Part shown: piece by piece, positions 30,166-38,349 of the stretch
How the letters are laid out: every line of letters starts with the position of its first letter
Numbering within the stretch: the stretch's first letter is position 1
NCBI RefSeq assembly: GCF_039830135.1
Contig: NZ_CP156081.1
Span: 1,226,001 to 1,290,000 of the forward strand
Length of the DNA stretch: 64,000 bases
Source of the DNA: Defluviimonas sp. SAOS-178_SWC
GTDB lineage: Bacteria; Pseudomonadota; Alphaproteobacteria; Rhodobacterales; Rhodobacteraceae
Reading direction: 5' to 3'
Program-made: the position numbers and the translations under genes
Notes under the pieces: generated by a model
The model's database searches: none
The model's input: the letters and a program-made list of their open reading frames with translations, nothing else
Told to the model about the DNA's origin: nothing

Positions 30166-31167
30166 TCAACGCAGCCAGAGATTGGCGCGCTTGATCGTGT
30201 TGCGGATCACCTGTTCGCGTCGCGGCAGGTCGTCGCGGTCGAACATCGCGCGAATCTTGGCGCCCTTCCGCTGATAGACGATCTTCTTGATCGGCTCGTA
30301 TTCTTTGAGGACCTTCTTGACCGGATTGGGCGCGATCGCCTCTTCCAGCACCGCCACCGCCCGGTCGCTTTCGCGGGCGTAGAGGAGCGGGAAGAGCCGG
30401 TAGTGGCAGGTCACGTCGCCGTCGAGGCCGGCAAGCTCCGGCCCCGGCCGGCCGCCGCCGAAGGAATGGATGACGAGTGGCAGCGCGACCTGATCGAGCC
30501 AGGGGTCGAGCGATTGGCAGATCAGCGTTTCCGGCCCGTCATCGCGGATGGCGATTGCGTAATCGAGGAGCCGCCGGCCGAATGCGCGAGGGCAGCGGTA
30601 GAAGAACCATCCGGCGTTGAAATAGAGATACCTCTCCCAGTGCTCGTCGGGCTGGGTCAGGTCGAGCGTCGAGGCGTAGTCGAGCCCGAACCTGTCGTAG
30701 AGCGACTTCCAGATCTCGCCGTAGCCCGGCCCGTAAAGCTCGATCACCGGCCAGGTGCCTTCGCGCCGCATCGAGGCGGAGGGGCGGTCGAAGTCGAAGG
30801 CGATCGAGGCGAGGGGGCCGGTGACGAGCGTGTCGGTGTCGAGAAAGAGGAAAGGCTCGCCCTCGGGCGCGGCCAGAAGCCCCTCGATCTTGTTGCCATA
30901 GGGATAGCTTTCCCCGAACGCGTGGTTCTCGAAGGGCAGGATCTCGGCGCCAAAGCTCTCCAGCAACCCACGAACCGGTGCGGCAAGGCGCGGGTCGCCC
31001 GTCCAGCGTGGCCCCGGCTGCGGTTCGAGCACGATGAGCCGGCCGGGGAAATCGGGGTTGGTGGCGCGCAGGGTGGCGGCAAGCACGACCGCCTCATAGC
31101 CAAGCCGCCCCGCCTGACCGATGCAGAGGAGGTTGAAGACCTGTTGGGTGGCGTTCGTTGCGGTCAT
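30166..31167 (-). CDS. GT-A fold glycosyltransferase-like protein
   Basis: 333 residues. The order LLCIGQAGRLGYEAVVLAAT, then EPFLFLDTDTLVTG with a DxD-type motif (DTD near 108-110), then YLYFNAGWFFYRCP looks like GT-A sugar-nucleotide transferases of the GT8 kind. The C-terminal 60 residues are basic. Donor and acceptor are unknown. The clear ATG is at 31165-31167. It is alone between the protease and the GntR operon, which ends 76 bp upstream of it on the same strand. Confidence 0.65.
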   Translation of the reverse strand: MTATNATQQVFNLLCIGQAGRLGYEAVVLAATLRATNPDFPGRLIVLEPQPGPRWTGDPRLAAPVRGLLESFGAEILPFENHAFGESYPYGNKIEGLLAAPEGEPFLFLDTDTLVTGPLASIAFDFDRPSASMRREGTWPVIELYGPGYGEIWKSLYDRFGLDYASTLDLTQPDEHWERYLYFNAGWFFYRCPRAFGRRLLDYAIAIRDDGPETLICQSLDPWLDQVALPLVIHSFGGGRPGPELAGLDGDVTCHYRLFPLLYARESDRAVAVLEEAIAPNPVKKVLKEYEPIKKIVYQRKGAKIRAMFDRDDLPRREQVIRNTIKRANLWLR

Positions 31168-31242
31168 GCCCGATCTGCCGCTGGTTCCGGTCGCGACGCT
31201 ATTGCGGCGACTATAGGCGCGGCGAATGGCGGGGGAAAGCCG

Positions 31243-31926
31243 TCAGGCCCGCGAAGCCGGGGGTCGCCCGCCCGCTTTCAGCCGCTCGAAGCTCATGGAG
31301 ATATGCGCGCGTTGAATCAGCGCGGCGGCGTGAAGGTCGCCGATGGTGAGGGCGGAAAGGACATCCTCGATCTCGCGCCGGAAGGTCTCGGCCTCTTCGC
31401 GCAAATCGACGCGGCTCGCGAAGACCGATTTCATCCAGATCCGCGCGGTGCGGATATAGAGCCGCTCGGCGATCTCGCGCAGGGGTTCGTTGGCGGTCAG
31501 CCGAAGACGGGCCAGAAAGAAGTCCATGTTGAGCTGGGCGAAGGCGCGGGGGTCGGGGTCTTGCGTCAGCGCCTTCGCACGGTCGGCAACGGTGTGGAAT
31601 TCGGCCATGAGCGCGGCATCGGGTGGCTGGGGCGAGAGCCGGCCCGCGAGTTCGGCAAGCTCCAGCCGGAGCTGGTAGGTCTGGGCCAGTTCCTCGATCT
31701 CGACATCGGTGACGAAGGTGCCGACGCCGTGGACGGACTGCACCAGCCCCTCGCCCTCAAGCCGTCCGAGGACACGGCGGAGGGGTGTGCGGCTGACCCC
31801 GAATTCGGCCGCCAGCGCCTCTTCCGAAAGCCGCGTGCCGGGCGCGTAGTCGAGAAGGCATATACGGTCGCGAAGCTCCGCATGGAGCCGTTCGAAGCGG
31901 TCGCGGGCGCTGGGCGTGTCGGTCAT
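31243..31926 (-). CDS. GntR-family regulator (FadR/FCD type)
   Basis: 227 residues. The N-terminal winged HTH is at about 20-70 (APGTRLSEEALAAEFGVSRT, LEGEGLVQSVHGVGTFV), and the all-helical FCD effector domain follows. It is the last gene of the doeA - M20 deacetylase - eamA - gntR operon, starting inside the eamA stop (ATGA). It probably controls this operon: palindromes of TTGT-N2-ACAA type lie at the doeA and doeD promoters. It lacks the aminotransferase domain of the usual ectoine regulator EnuR. Confidence 0.88.
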   Translation of the reverse strand: MTDTPSARDRFERLHAELRDRICLLDYAPGTRLSEEALAAEFGVSRTPLRRVLGRLEGEGLVQSVHGVGTFVTDVEIEELAQTYQLRLELAELAGRLSPQPPDAALMAEFHTVADRAKALTQDPDPRAFAQLNMDFFLARLRLTANEPLREIAERLYIRTARIWMKSVFASRVDLREEAETFRREIEDVLSALTIGDLHAAALIQRAHISMSFERLKAGGRPPASRA

Positions 31927-32819
31927 GCGGTTTGCCTGCTGACGAGCCAGACGCCGGCCACCGAAAGCGCGAAGCCGAGAAGCGTGAAGGCGGTGATTGG
32001 TTCGCCAAGGATCGCCCAGGCGAAGAGGAGCGCGAGCGGCGGGACGAGATACATCAGTGCGGAGATGCGCGTGGCATCGCCGCGCTGGAGGAGAGCGATG
32101 TAAAGCCCGACGGAGATGATGGAATTCGCGATCACGAGATAGGCGATGGCGACGATGAACTCCCCCGTCCAGTCGATGTGCATCGTTTCCGTCAGGTAGG
32201 CGGCGGGGGCGAGGATGGTGAAGCCGACGAGGTATTGCATGACGCCGCCGACCGCCGGATCGGTCTTCAGCCCGTGCAGTTTCTCGAAGAGCGTTGCGAG
32301 CGTGATGCCGAGAAGTGCCGCGCATGCCAGAAGCGCTGCGCCCCAGGGGCTGGGGCCAAGGCTGTCGCCGGAAAGGACAACGGTCAGCACACCGGCAAAC
32401 CCGAGCGCGAGGCCGAGCCAGAGGAGCGTTCCGCCGCCGGACCTGCCGGTCGCGACAGGCGAAAGGGCCGCGACGAGGATCGGTTGCAACGCCATGACGA
32501 TGGCGGTGGTGCCGGCGTTCATGCCGAGTTTCATCGCCTGATAGGCAAGGCCGAAATAGACGCACTGGATGAGGAACCCGGTCAGCGCCATCGCCGCCCA
32601 GTGCCGCGCGGTCCTTGGCAAGCGGGCCGCCTTGCGCAGGAGGAAGGGCGAGAGAAGAAGCGCGGCCAGCCCATAGCGCAGGGTCAGCATGGTCAGGGGT
32701 TCGGCATGCGGCAGGCCGAGCTTGGCGAAGGTGTAACCGCCCGACCAGAAGAGCACGAAGACGAAGGGCGCCACCCGCCAGAAAAGCCTTGTGGCCGGGG
32801 GGGCGAGCGTCGCGTCCAT
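31923..32819 (-). CDS. EamA/DMT-family transporter
   Basis: 298 residues with ten membrane segments in two EamA repeats (FVFVLFWSGGYTFAKLGL at the start, VIANSIISVGLYIALLQRGD in the second). A drug/metabolite transporter. Within the ectoine-type operon it may export or import an intermediate, but the substrate is unknown. The ATG at 32817-32819 is 4 bp beyond the M20 gene's stop; an upstream TTG would add four residues. Confidence 0.88.
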   Translation of the reverse strand: MDATLAPPATRLFWRVAPFVFVLFWSGGYTFAKLGLPHAEPLTMLTLRYGLAALLLSPFLLRKAARLPRTARHWAAMALTGFLIQCVYFGLAYQAMKLGMNAGTTAIVMALQPILVAALSPVATGRSGGGTLLWLGLALGFAGVLTVVLSGDSLGPSPWGAALLACAALLGITLATLFEKLHGLKTDPAVGGVMQYLVGFTILAPAAYLTETMHIDWTGEFIVAIAYLVIANSIISVGLYIALLQRGDATRISALMYLVPPLALLFAWAILGEPITAFTLLGFALSVAGVWLVSRQTA

Positions 32820-32823
32820 CGCC

Positions 32824-33987
32824 CTAGCCAAGTTTTGCGGTCAGCCGCTCCAGCATGCCGAGGCAATCGGCAAGCTGGTCGAGGGCAAGATATTCGTCGG
32901 GCTTGTGCGCCTGCTCGATCGAACCCGGCCCGCATACGACCGCCGACATGCCGAGCGCCTGGAAGATCCCCGCCTCGGTGCCGAAGGGCACGGTGTCGGC
33001 CCCGTTGGCCCCGGTCAGTTCCATCACTATGGCTTTCGCCTCGTTCTCGTCGGCCGGGATCAGCCCGTCGACTTCGCCGATCACCTCGGTGACGATGTCG
33101 GCATCGGGCGAGACCGCGCGCATCGCGGGGAGGAGCGTGTGGGTGCAGTAGGTGTGAAGCTCCCGCTTGACGAAATCGGCGTCGGAATGCTGGACGGGGC
33201 GCATTTCCCAATCGACGCGCGCCTTGCCGGGGATCACGTTGTGCGCCACCCCGCCGACGAGCGCGCCGGTGTTGATCGTGGTCCAGGAGGGCTCGAACCG
33301 GCTGCTGGCGGGGGTGCGGGCCTTCAACTGCTCCTTCAGGTCAAGAAGCCGCGCGACGTACCGCACCGCGTATTCCACCGCGTTCACCCCACGGTCGGGA
33401 CCGGAGCCGTGGCCTTCGAGGCCGGTGAAATGGGTCGTGTATTCGTAACAGCCCTTGTGACCCTCGATGATCCGCATCGAGGTCGGTTCCCCGATGATCG
33501 CGACGGCGGGGCGGATGCCTTGCGCCTTCAGGACCCCGGCCAGGGCCTGAGCGCCGAGGCAGCCGGTCTCTTCGTCATAGGTGAAGGCGAAGTGCAGGGG
33601 GCGCCGCGTTGCGCGGGCGGCGAAATGGGGCGCCAGCGCCACGGCGGCGGCGATGAAGCCCTTCATGTCGCAGGTGCCGCGGCCGTAAAGCCGGCCGTCG
33701 CGTTCCACCATCTTGAACGGGTCGCTCGACCAGTCCTGATCTGCGACCGGCACGACATCGGAATGGCCCGACAGCACGATGCCGCCGTCGCCCTCGGGGC
33801 CGAGCGTGGCGAAGAGGTTGGCCTTCTGCCCGGTCGCATCTCGGTGGATGTCGACCCGCGCCCCGGCCGTTTCCAGCCGGTCGGCCAGAAACTCGATCAT
33901 CGCGAGATTGCTGTCGGTCGAGACCGTCGGAAAGGCGATGAGATCGCGCAGGAGCGCCTTGGTGTCGTCGAGCGCCTGCACGGTCAC
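32824..33987 (-). CDS. argE: M20 peptidase, acetylornithine deacetylase-like
   Basis: 387 residues. The M20 metal motifs are present: LSGHSDVVPV near 69-78, GRGTCDMKGF near 103-112 and TYDEETGCLGA near 136-146. It fits ArgE, which removes acetate from N2-acetylornithine. Directly downstream of doeA with a GTGA overlap, it more likely deacetylates N-acetyl-2,4-diaminobutyrate, which differs from acetylornithine by one methylene. That would replace the AstE-type DoeB of studied ectoine pathways. Function inferred from context. Confidence 0.8.
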   Translation of the reverse strand: MTVQALDDTKALLRDLIAFPTVSTDSNLAMIEFLADRLETAGARVDIHRDATGQKANLFATLGPEGDGGIVLSGHSDVVPVADQDWSSDPFKMVERDGRLYGRGTCDMKGFIAAAVALAPHFAARATRRPLHFAFTYDEETGCLGAQALAGVLKAQGIRPAVAIIGEPTSMRIIEGHKGCYEYTTHFTGLEGHGSGPDRGVNAVEYAVRYVARLLDLKEQLKARTPASSRFEPSWTTINTGALVGGVAHNVIPGKARVDWEMRPVQHSDADFVKRELHTYCTHTLLPAMRAVSPDADIVTEVIGEVDGLIPADENEAKAIVMELTGANGADTVPFGTEAGIFQALGMSAVVCGPGSIEQAHKPDEYLALDQLADCLGMLERLTAKLG

Positions 33988-35168
33988 GGCTTCACGAAAA
34001 GCTTGCGTTCGACGTTGCAGAACGCTTCCGCCGGGCCGCTCTCGGTGATCAGGATCGTCTCCGTCGTCTCGAGCCCCCAGCTTTCCATCCAGAGCGCCGG
34101 CATGAAGTGAAAGACCATGCCGGGTTCCAGCACGGTCTCGTCCTCGGTGCGGATCGAGGCGGTGCGCTCGCCCCAGTCGGGCGGGTAGGAGAGGCCGATC
34201 GGATAGCCCATGCGGCCTTCGCGCTTGATGCCGTGCTTCCTGAGGACCGCCATGAACGCGTTGGCGATATCGCAGGTCCCGTTGCCGGCGCGGGCGGCGG
34301 CGAGCCCGGCTTCGATCCCTTCGATCTGTGCCTTCTCGGCCTCCAGCATCTCGGCGGGTGGGGTGCCGAGATAGACGGTACGGCAGAGCGGTGCGTGGTA
34401 GCGGCGGTAGCAGCCCGAAAGTTCGAAGAACGTCGCCTCGCCCGCGCGCATCGGCGCGCCGTTCCACGTGAGGTGCGCGGCCGTCGCGTCGAGCCCCGAG
34501 GGGGTCAGCGGAACGATGGCCGGGTAGTCGCCCCAGACGTCGCCGACGCCGGTGATCGCGGCGTGGTAGATCTCGGCCACGAGGTCGTTCTTCCTCAGGC
34601 CCGGCTCGGCCTTGTCGATGGCGGTGCGGATTACCTTTTCGGAGATCTTCGCGGCGTTGCGGATGAAGGCGATTTCCTCGCCGGATTTCACCAGCCGCTG
34701 CCAGTTCACCAGCGCCGTCGCGTCGCTGATCCGTGCATCGGGAAGCTCGGTCTTCAGAACCTCGTGCGCCTTGGCGGAGTAGTAGTAATTCTCCATCTCC
34801 ACCCCGATCCGCGCCTTGGCGAGGCCAAGCGCGCGCATGTGGCCGGCGAGGTCCTGCATCGGGTGGCGGACGGTCGACTGGACATAGTTGTCGGCGTAGC
34901 CGTGGATCGATTCCGCGCCCATCCAGCAGGTGCGCCCGGCGCCGACGCTGTCCATGTGGCGCCCCCACCAGACCGGATCGCCCGTCATCGTCAGGATTAC
35001 GCCCTGATGGACGTAGAACGACCAGCCGTCATAGCCGGTGAGCCAGGCCTGGTTCGAGGGGTCGGTGACGAAGATCGCGTCGAGTCCGGCCTTCTCCATC
35101 GCCGCGCGGGTCTTGGCGATGCGGCGGGCATATTCGGCGGCACTGAACGGGGCATTGCTTTGTCCCAT
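33984..35168 (-). CDS. doeA: Ectoine hydrolase (M24 family)
   Basis: 394 residues, close to known DoeA/EutD. It opens the ectoine ring to N-acetyl-2,4-diaminobutyrate, the first step of ectoine use as carbon and nitrogen source. The N-terminal SNQAWLTGYDGWSFYVHQG stretch is characteristic of DoeA, and the C-terminal part is the creatinase-like M24 fold (MGYPIGLSYPPDWGER). It is the first gene of the operon; a promoter and a palindrome lie 28-65 bp upstream. Divergent from the doeD-like gene. Family recall, not a search, supports the name. Confidence 0.82.
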   Translation of the reverse strand: MGQSNAPFSAAEYARRIAKTRAAMEKAGLDAIFVTDPSNQAWLTGYDGWSFYVHQGVILTMTGDPVWWGRHMDSVGAGRTCWMGAESIHGYADNYVQSTVRHPMQDLAGHMRALGLAKARIGVEMENYYYSAKAHEVLKTELPDARISDATALVNWQRLVKSGEEIAFIRNAAKISEKVIRTAIDKAEPGLRKNDLVAEIYHAAITGVGDVWGDYPAIVPLTPSGLDATAAHLTWNGAPMRAGEATFFELSGCYRRYHAPLCRTVYLGTPPAEMLEAEKAQIEGIEAGLAAARAGNGTCDIANAFMAVLRKHGIKREGRMGYPIGLSYPPDWGERTASIRTEDETVLEPGMVFHFMPALWMESWGLETTETILITESGPAEAFCNVERKLFVKP

Positions 35169-35195
35169 CGGGAACCCTTTCGTGAGTCGGCCTAT

Positions 35196-35205
35196 TTGTA
35201 CACAA
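35196..35205. promoter_or_regulatory. Candidate GntR operator at the doeA promoter
   Basis: TTGTACACAA has TTGT/ACAA half-sites. It sits directly after the reverse-strand -10 box (35205-35210), where a repressor would block transcription. The match to FadR-type GntR sites (GT-N-AC core) is by family knowledge. Confidence 0.5.
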
Positions 35206-35285
35206 CGCTAAGGCGACGTTCGGGTTCTGGCAAGAATATCCTGCCTCTGCGTGGGAGAATATGGCAATTTCGGTTTGAGTTTGGG

Positions 35286-35321
35286 TTGACGAGGCGCGTT
35301 CTGCCGCCATGATGTGCACAA
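35286..35321 (+). promoter_or_regulatory. Promoter and operator of the doeD-like gene
   Basis: -35 TTGACG, 16-bp spacer, -10 CATGAT (4 of 6), overlapped by ATGTGCACAA (35312-35321), which matches the doeA-side palindrome at 8 of 10 positions. The two palindromes are 116 bp apart. Confidence 0.5.
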
Positions 35322-35545
35322 CAATTGAGTCCAAGGGAATCTCCATGTCCGCCCGTGCCCCGTTCTCCTGCACCAATATGCCCGCCGCGCGGGCGACGAT
35401 GCACGGTGCCCCGAGCGCGGTAGCAAGGCTGGCCGACGGAGGGATTCAATCCGGCCCCCGGCCCAATGGCCGCGCCGGGGCATGAAGGACACCTGTGAAA
35501 TCAACGGCCTTTGCCGCGACCGGGCATGAGAGGAAGGACAGACCG

Positions 35546-36919
35546 ATGCTGAAGAACGATCGACTCGACACCTGGGACCGCGAGACCTTTTTCCATCCCT
35601 CGACCCATCTCGCCCAGCATGCGCGTGGCGAAAGCCCGAACCGGGTGATCCGAACCGCGAGCGGCGTCCATATCGAGGACCGCGACGGCAACAAGCTCCT
35701 CGACGCGTTTGCCGGCCTCTACTGCGTCAACGTGGGCTACGGACGGCAGGAGATTGCCGAGGCCATCGCCGCGCAGGCGCGGGAACTGGCCTATTACCAT
35801 GCCTATGTCGGCCACGGGACCGAAGCCTCGATCACGCTCGCCAGGATGATCCTCGACCGGGCGCCGAAGAACATGTCGAAGGTCTATTTCGGCCTTGGCG
35901 GGTCGGACGCGAACGAAACCAATGTGAAATTGGTCTGGTATTACAACAATATCCGCGGGCTTCCGGAGAAGAAGAAGATCATCTCGCGCTGGCGTGGCTA
36001 CCACGGATCGGGCTTGATGACCGGCTCGCTGACCGGGCTGGAGCTGTTCCACAGGAAGTTCGACCTGCCGCTCGCGCAGGTGATCCATACCGAGGCGCCC
36101 TATTACTATGGCCGCAAGGATCTTTCACAGTCCGAGGCAGAGTTCACCGCGCATTGCGTGGCCGAGCTCGAGGCGCTGATCGAACGCGAGGGCGCGGACA
36201 CCATCGCCGCCTTCATCGGCGAGCCGGTGCTGGGCACGGGCGGCATCGTGCCGCCGCCGGCCGGGTATTGGGAGGCGATCCAGACGGTCCTGAAGAAGCA
36301 CGACATACTTTTGATCGCGGATGAGGTCGTCACCGGCTTCGGGCGCTTGGGCACCATGTTCGGCTCCGATCACTACGGGATCGAGGCCGACATCATCACC
36401 ATCGCCAAGGGCTTGACCTCGGCCTATGCGCCGCTTTCGGGCTCCATCGTCTCGGACAAGGTCTGGAAGGTGCTGGAGCAGGGGACGGACGAGAACGGAC
36501 CCATCGGCCACGGCTGGACCTATTCCGCGCATCCGATCGGCGCGGCGGCGGGGGTGGCGAACCTCAAGCTCATCGACGATCTGGGGCTGGTGAAGAACGC
36601 GGGCGAGGTCGGCGCCTATTTGAAGGCGGCGCTGACCGAGGCGCTCGGCGGGCACCCGAATGTCGGCGATGTCCGGGGCGAGGGCATGCTTTGCGCGGTC
36701 GAGTTCGTCGAGGACAAGGACAACCGCCGCTTCTTCGATCCGGCGAAGAAGGTCGGCCCGCAGGTCTCGGCCGCGCTTCTGGCGCAGGACAAGGTCATTG
36801 CCCGCGCGATGCCGCAAGGCGACATCCTCGGCTTCGCGCCGCCCTTCTGCCTGACGAGGGCCGAGGCGGATCAGGTCGTCGCCGCCACGGCGCGGGCGGT
36901 CAGGACGGTGCTCGGATGA
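35546..36919 (+). CDS. doeD: Class III PLP aminotransferase, diaminobutyrate-type (DoeD-like)
   Basis: 457 residues. Omega-aminotransferase fold with LLDAFAGLYCVNVGYG near 51-66, GSDANETNVKL near 119-129, LIADEVVTGFGRLGTMF near 256-272 and the PLP lysine in TIAKGLTSAYAPL near 289-301. In the context of doeA it would transaminate 2,4-diaminobutyrate to aspartate semialdehyde (DoeD). An alternative is a beta-alanine/pyruvate or polyamine aminotransferase. The ATG at 35546 follows AGGAAGG. No DoeC-type semialdehyde dehydrogenase gene is in the window. Confidence 0.8.
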   Translation: MLKNDRLDTWDRETFFHPSTHLAQHARGESPNRVIRTASGVHIEDRDGNKLLDAFAGLYCVNVGYGRQEIAEAIAAQARELAYYHAYVGHGTEASITLARMILDRAPKNMSKVYFGLGGSDANETNVKLVWYYNNIRGLPEKKKIISRWRGYHGSGLMTGSLTGLELFHRKFDLPLAQVIHTEAPYYYGRKDLSQSEAEFTAHCVAELEALIEREGADTIAAFIGEPVLGTGGIVPPPAGYWEAIQTVLKKHDILLIADEVVTGFGRLGTMFGSDHYGIEADIITIAKGLTSAYAPLSGSIVSDKVWKVLEQGTDENGPIGHGWTYSAHPIGAAAGVANLKLIDDLGLVKNAGEVGAYLKAALTEALGGHPNVGDVRGEGMLCAVEFVEDKDNRRFFDPAKKVGPQVSAALLAQDKVIARAMPQGDILGFAPPFCLTRAEADQVVAATARAVRTVLG

Positions 36920-37207
36920 ATGCGGATTCCGCGTAGGGAATCAACCTGAACGCAAGGACGGTTCGCGGTTGGGCGTGGCAGGATTTCGGCGCGGAACGGG
37001 CGGGATTCCGTCCTTTGTTTGGGCGATTTGCATGGGAAATTTGGTCAATTGATGCAACCCGCAGCGATTGTCCGCGAACAACGCGTCGGACTTGTCTAAC
37101 TAGACAGGTTCCACCGAAAGGCGAGCGGAGGCATACTTGGGACAGTTGTTTTGAGGCGTGTACCGAGTGCCCCAAGTTCGTAAGAGTGCAAATGTATTTC
37201 CAGAGTT

Positions 37208-37240
37208 GGCTCCGCCCGGTGATCTGAACCGGGCGGAGCC
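37208..37240. repeat. 13-bp perfect hairpin
   Basis: GGCTCCGCCCGGT and ACCGGGCGGAGCC around a 7-nt loop. It is very stable, but no T-run follows on either strand. It may be a leader structure for the small frame just downstream or part of a transcript end of the aminotransferase gene. Confidence 0.5.
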
Positions 37241-37259
37241 GAGTTCCTTCAAGGATCGG

Positions 37260-37346
37260 TTGCTGGACATCGAGCTTCTTCCGGCTCTGATCTGCGTGAT
37301 CGGCATGGCGCTTTGGGTTGTCGTGCTGGCTTTCGGCCTCGGCTGA
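37260..37346 (+). CDS. Possible 28-residue membrane peptide
   Basis: A frame from TTG 37260 reads LDIELLPALICVIGMALWVV and ends FGLG, almost entirely one hydrophobic segment. AAGGA lies 4 bp upstream and a strong hairpin precedes it. Size and layout recall tiny subunit-like peptides such as CydX, but no partner is nearby. It could be chance; support is weak. Confidence 0.25.
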   Translation: MLDIELLPALICVIGMALWVVVLAFGLG

Positions 37347-37491
37347 CGCCGGGCGGCACTCCCGTTCCCCCCAATCGTCCGGCCTCGAAGTGCACCGCAA
37401 GGATGCGCGTTGCAGTGCCCGCTTCGGCACGCGCACAAGGATCGCCCGAAGGGCAATCGGGATGGGCGCAACCCCACCGACGACGGCCTGC

Positions 37492-37578
37492 AGCGTTTCG
37501 GGTTTGCAATGAATCAGAATTCGCCTCTTTTCCGTTTGAATTCTGATACTTGTTGTCTCAACAGAAACCCGAAACGCT
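37492..37578. repeat. Nested inverted repeat at the end of the aldolase gene
   Basis: The outer arms AGCGTTTCGGGTTT (37492-37505) and AAACCCGAAACGCT (37565-37578) are perfect 14-bp inverts. Inside, ATCAGAATTC (37513-37522) and GAATTCTGAT (37538-37547) form a second perfect 10-bp pair. The element touches the aldolase TAA. It could be a long-loop terminator or a small palindromic repeat element. Confidence 0.55.
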
Positions 37579-38331
37579 TTAGCCTTTGGCGGAACTCATC
37601 ATCTGCGCCGCGGATTTCCGCAGAAGGGCCTGATCCGAACCGCAGACGAAGAGGCTTACGCCCTTCGCGTGCCATGCGGGGATGGCGGATGCGTCCCCGA
37701 CGAAGAGGCCAATCGCCCTGCCGGCTTTCCGCCCCGCCTCGACGATGCGCTCGATCGCGGCATCGAGGTTGGGCGAGGGGAATCCGACGCCCATCGATTG
37801 CGACAGATCCGCCGGACCGACGAAGAGGAGGTCGGCATCTTCTATCGCGGCGATATCGTCGAGATGGGCGAGGGCGCTTTCATCCTCGATCTGGAGCATG
37901 ATCACACTGCTCTCGTCGGAAGCCTTGCGATAGTCCGGAATGCTCATCCCGCCGTAGTTCCCGGCGCGCGGGGAGGGGGACAGCCCGCGCTTCCGGCGCG
38001 CGAAGCGCACCGCGTCGCAGACCGCTTCTGCCCCTGCCGGGTCGAGCACGTGCGGCACCATCACGCCGGTCAGCCCCAGATCAAGCAGCGGCGCGATCCA
38101 GTCGGTTTGTGCGCCCCAACGGCGTGACAGGAGCGGCAGACCGACGGCGCGGCCGGCCAAAGCCAACATGTCCATCTGCCCGAGGTCGATGGGCGCGTGT
38201 TCCTGGTCGATCACCGCGAAATCCAGCCCGGCATGGCCAAGGATCTCCACCACATGTGGCGCGGGTGTCTTGATGAAGGTGCCGACCAGCAGGTCGCCGG
38301 CGCGGATGCGGGCCCTGAATTCCCGTGTCAT
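37579..38331 (-). CDS. HpcH/HpaI-family aldolase
   Basis: 250 residues, a TIM-barrel class II aldolase of the HpcH type, which cleaves 2-keto-3-deoxy or 4-hydroxy-2-oxo acids to pyruvate and an aldehyde. AGLDFAVIDQEHAPIDLGQM near 34-53, MLQIEDESALAHLDDI near 145-160 and LLFVGPADLSQSMG near 168-181 carry the expected Glu/Asp metal ligands. GGAGG precedes the ATG at 38331. Second gene of an operon with the DUF6282-type gene (18-bp gap). The substrate is unknown. Confidence 0.9.
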   Translation of the reverse strand: MTREFRARIRAGDLLVGTFIKTPAPHVVEILGHAGLDFAVIDQEHAPIDLGQMDMLALAGRAVGLPLLSRRWGAQTDWIAPLLDLGLTGVMVPHVLDPAGAEAVCDAVRFARRKRGLSPSPRAGNYGGMSIPDYRKASDESSVIMLQIEDESALAHLDDIAAIEDADLLFVGPADLSQSMGVGFPSPNLDAAIERIVEAGRKAGRAIGLFVGDASAIPAWHAKGVSLFVCGSDQALLRKSAAQMMSSAKG

Positions 38332-38349
38332 GTCAAACCTCCGCGGCGC

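Larger units (their letters stand above)
35169..35545. other. Divergent promoter region of the doeA and doeD genes
   Basis: 377 bp of regulatory DNA between divergent start codons. Reverse strand: TTGCCA (plus coordinates 35228-35233) and, 17 bp on, TAGCGT (35205-35210). Plus strand: TTGACG (35286-35291) and, 16 bp on, CATGAT (35308-35313). Each -10 is overlapped by a TTGT-N2-ACAA-like palindrome. The remaining about 220 bp before doeD is unexplained leader. Confidence 0.5.
36920..37578. other. 659-bp gene-poor stretch with hairpins
   Basis: No convincing gene of normal size. It holds a 13-bp perfect hairpin (37208-37240), a possible 28-residue membrane peptide (37260-37346) and a nested inverted repeat (37492-37578) ending at the aldolase stop codon. 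The 36920-37150 part shows a weak GGACGG...CCGTCC pairing but no clear terminator. Confidence 0.45.

Noticed and set aside
31243..36919. Reading the M20 gene as simply arginine-biosynthetic argE
   Set aside because: It is translationally coupled to doeA and lies with a regulator and transporter, so an ectoine role is more likely; the alternative is kept in the gene entry.
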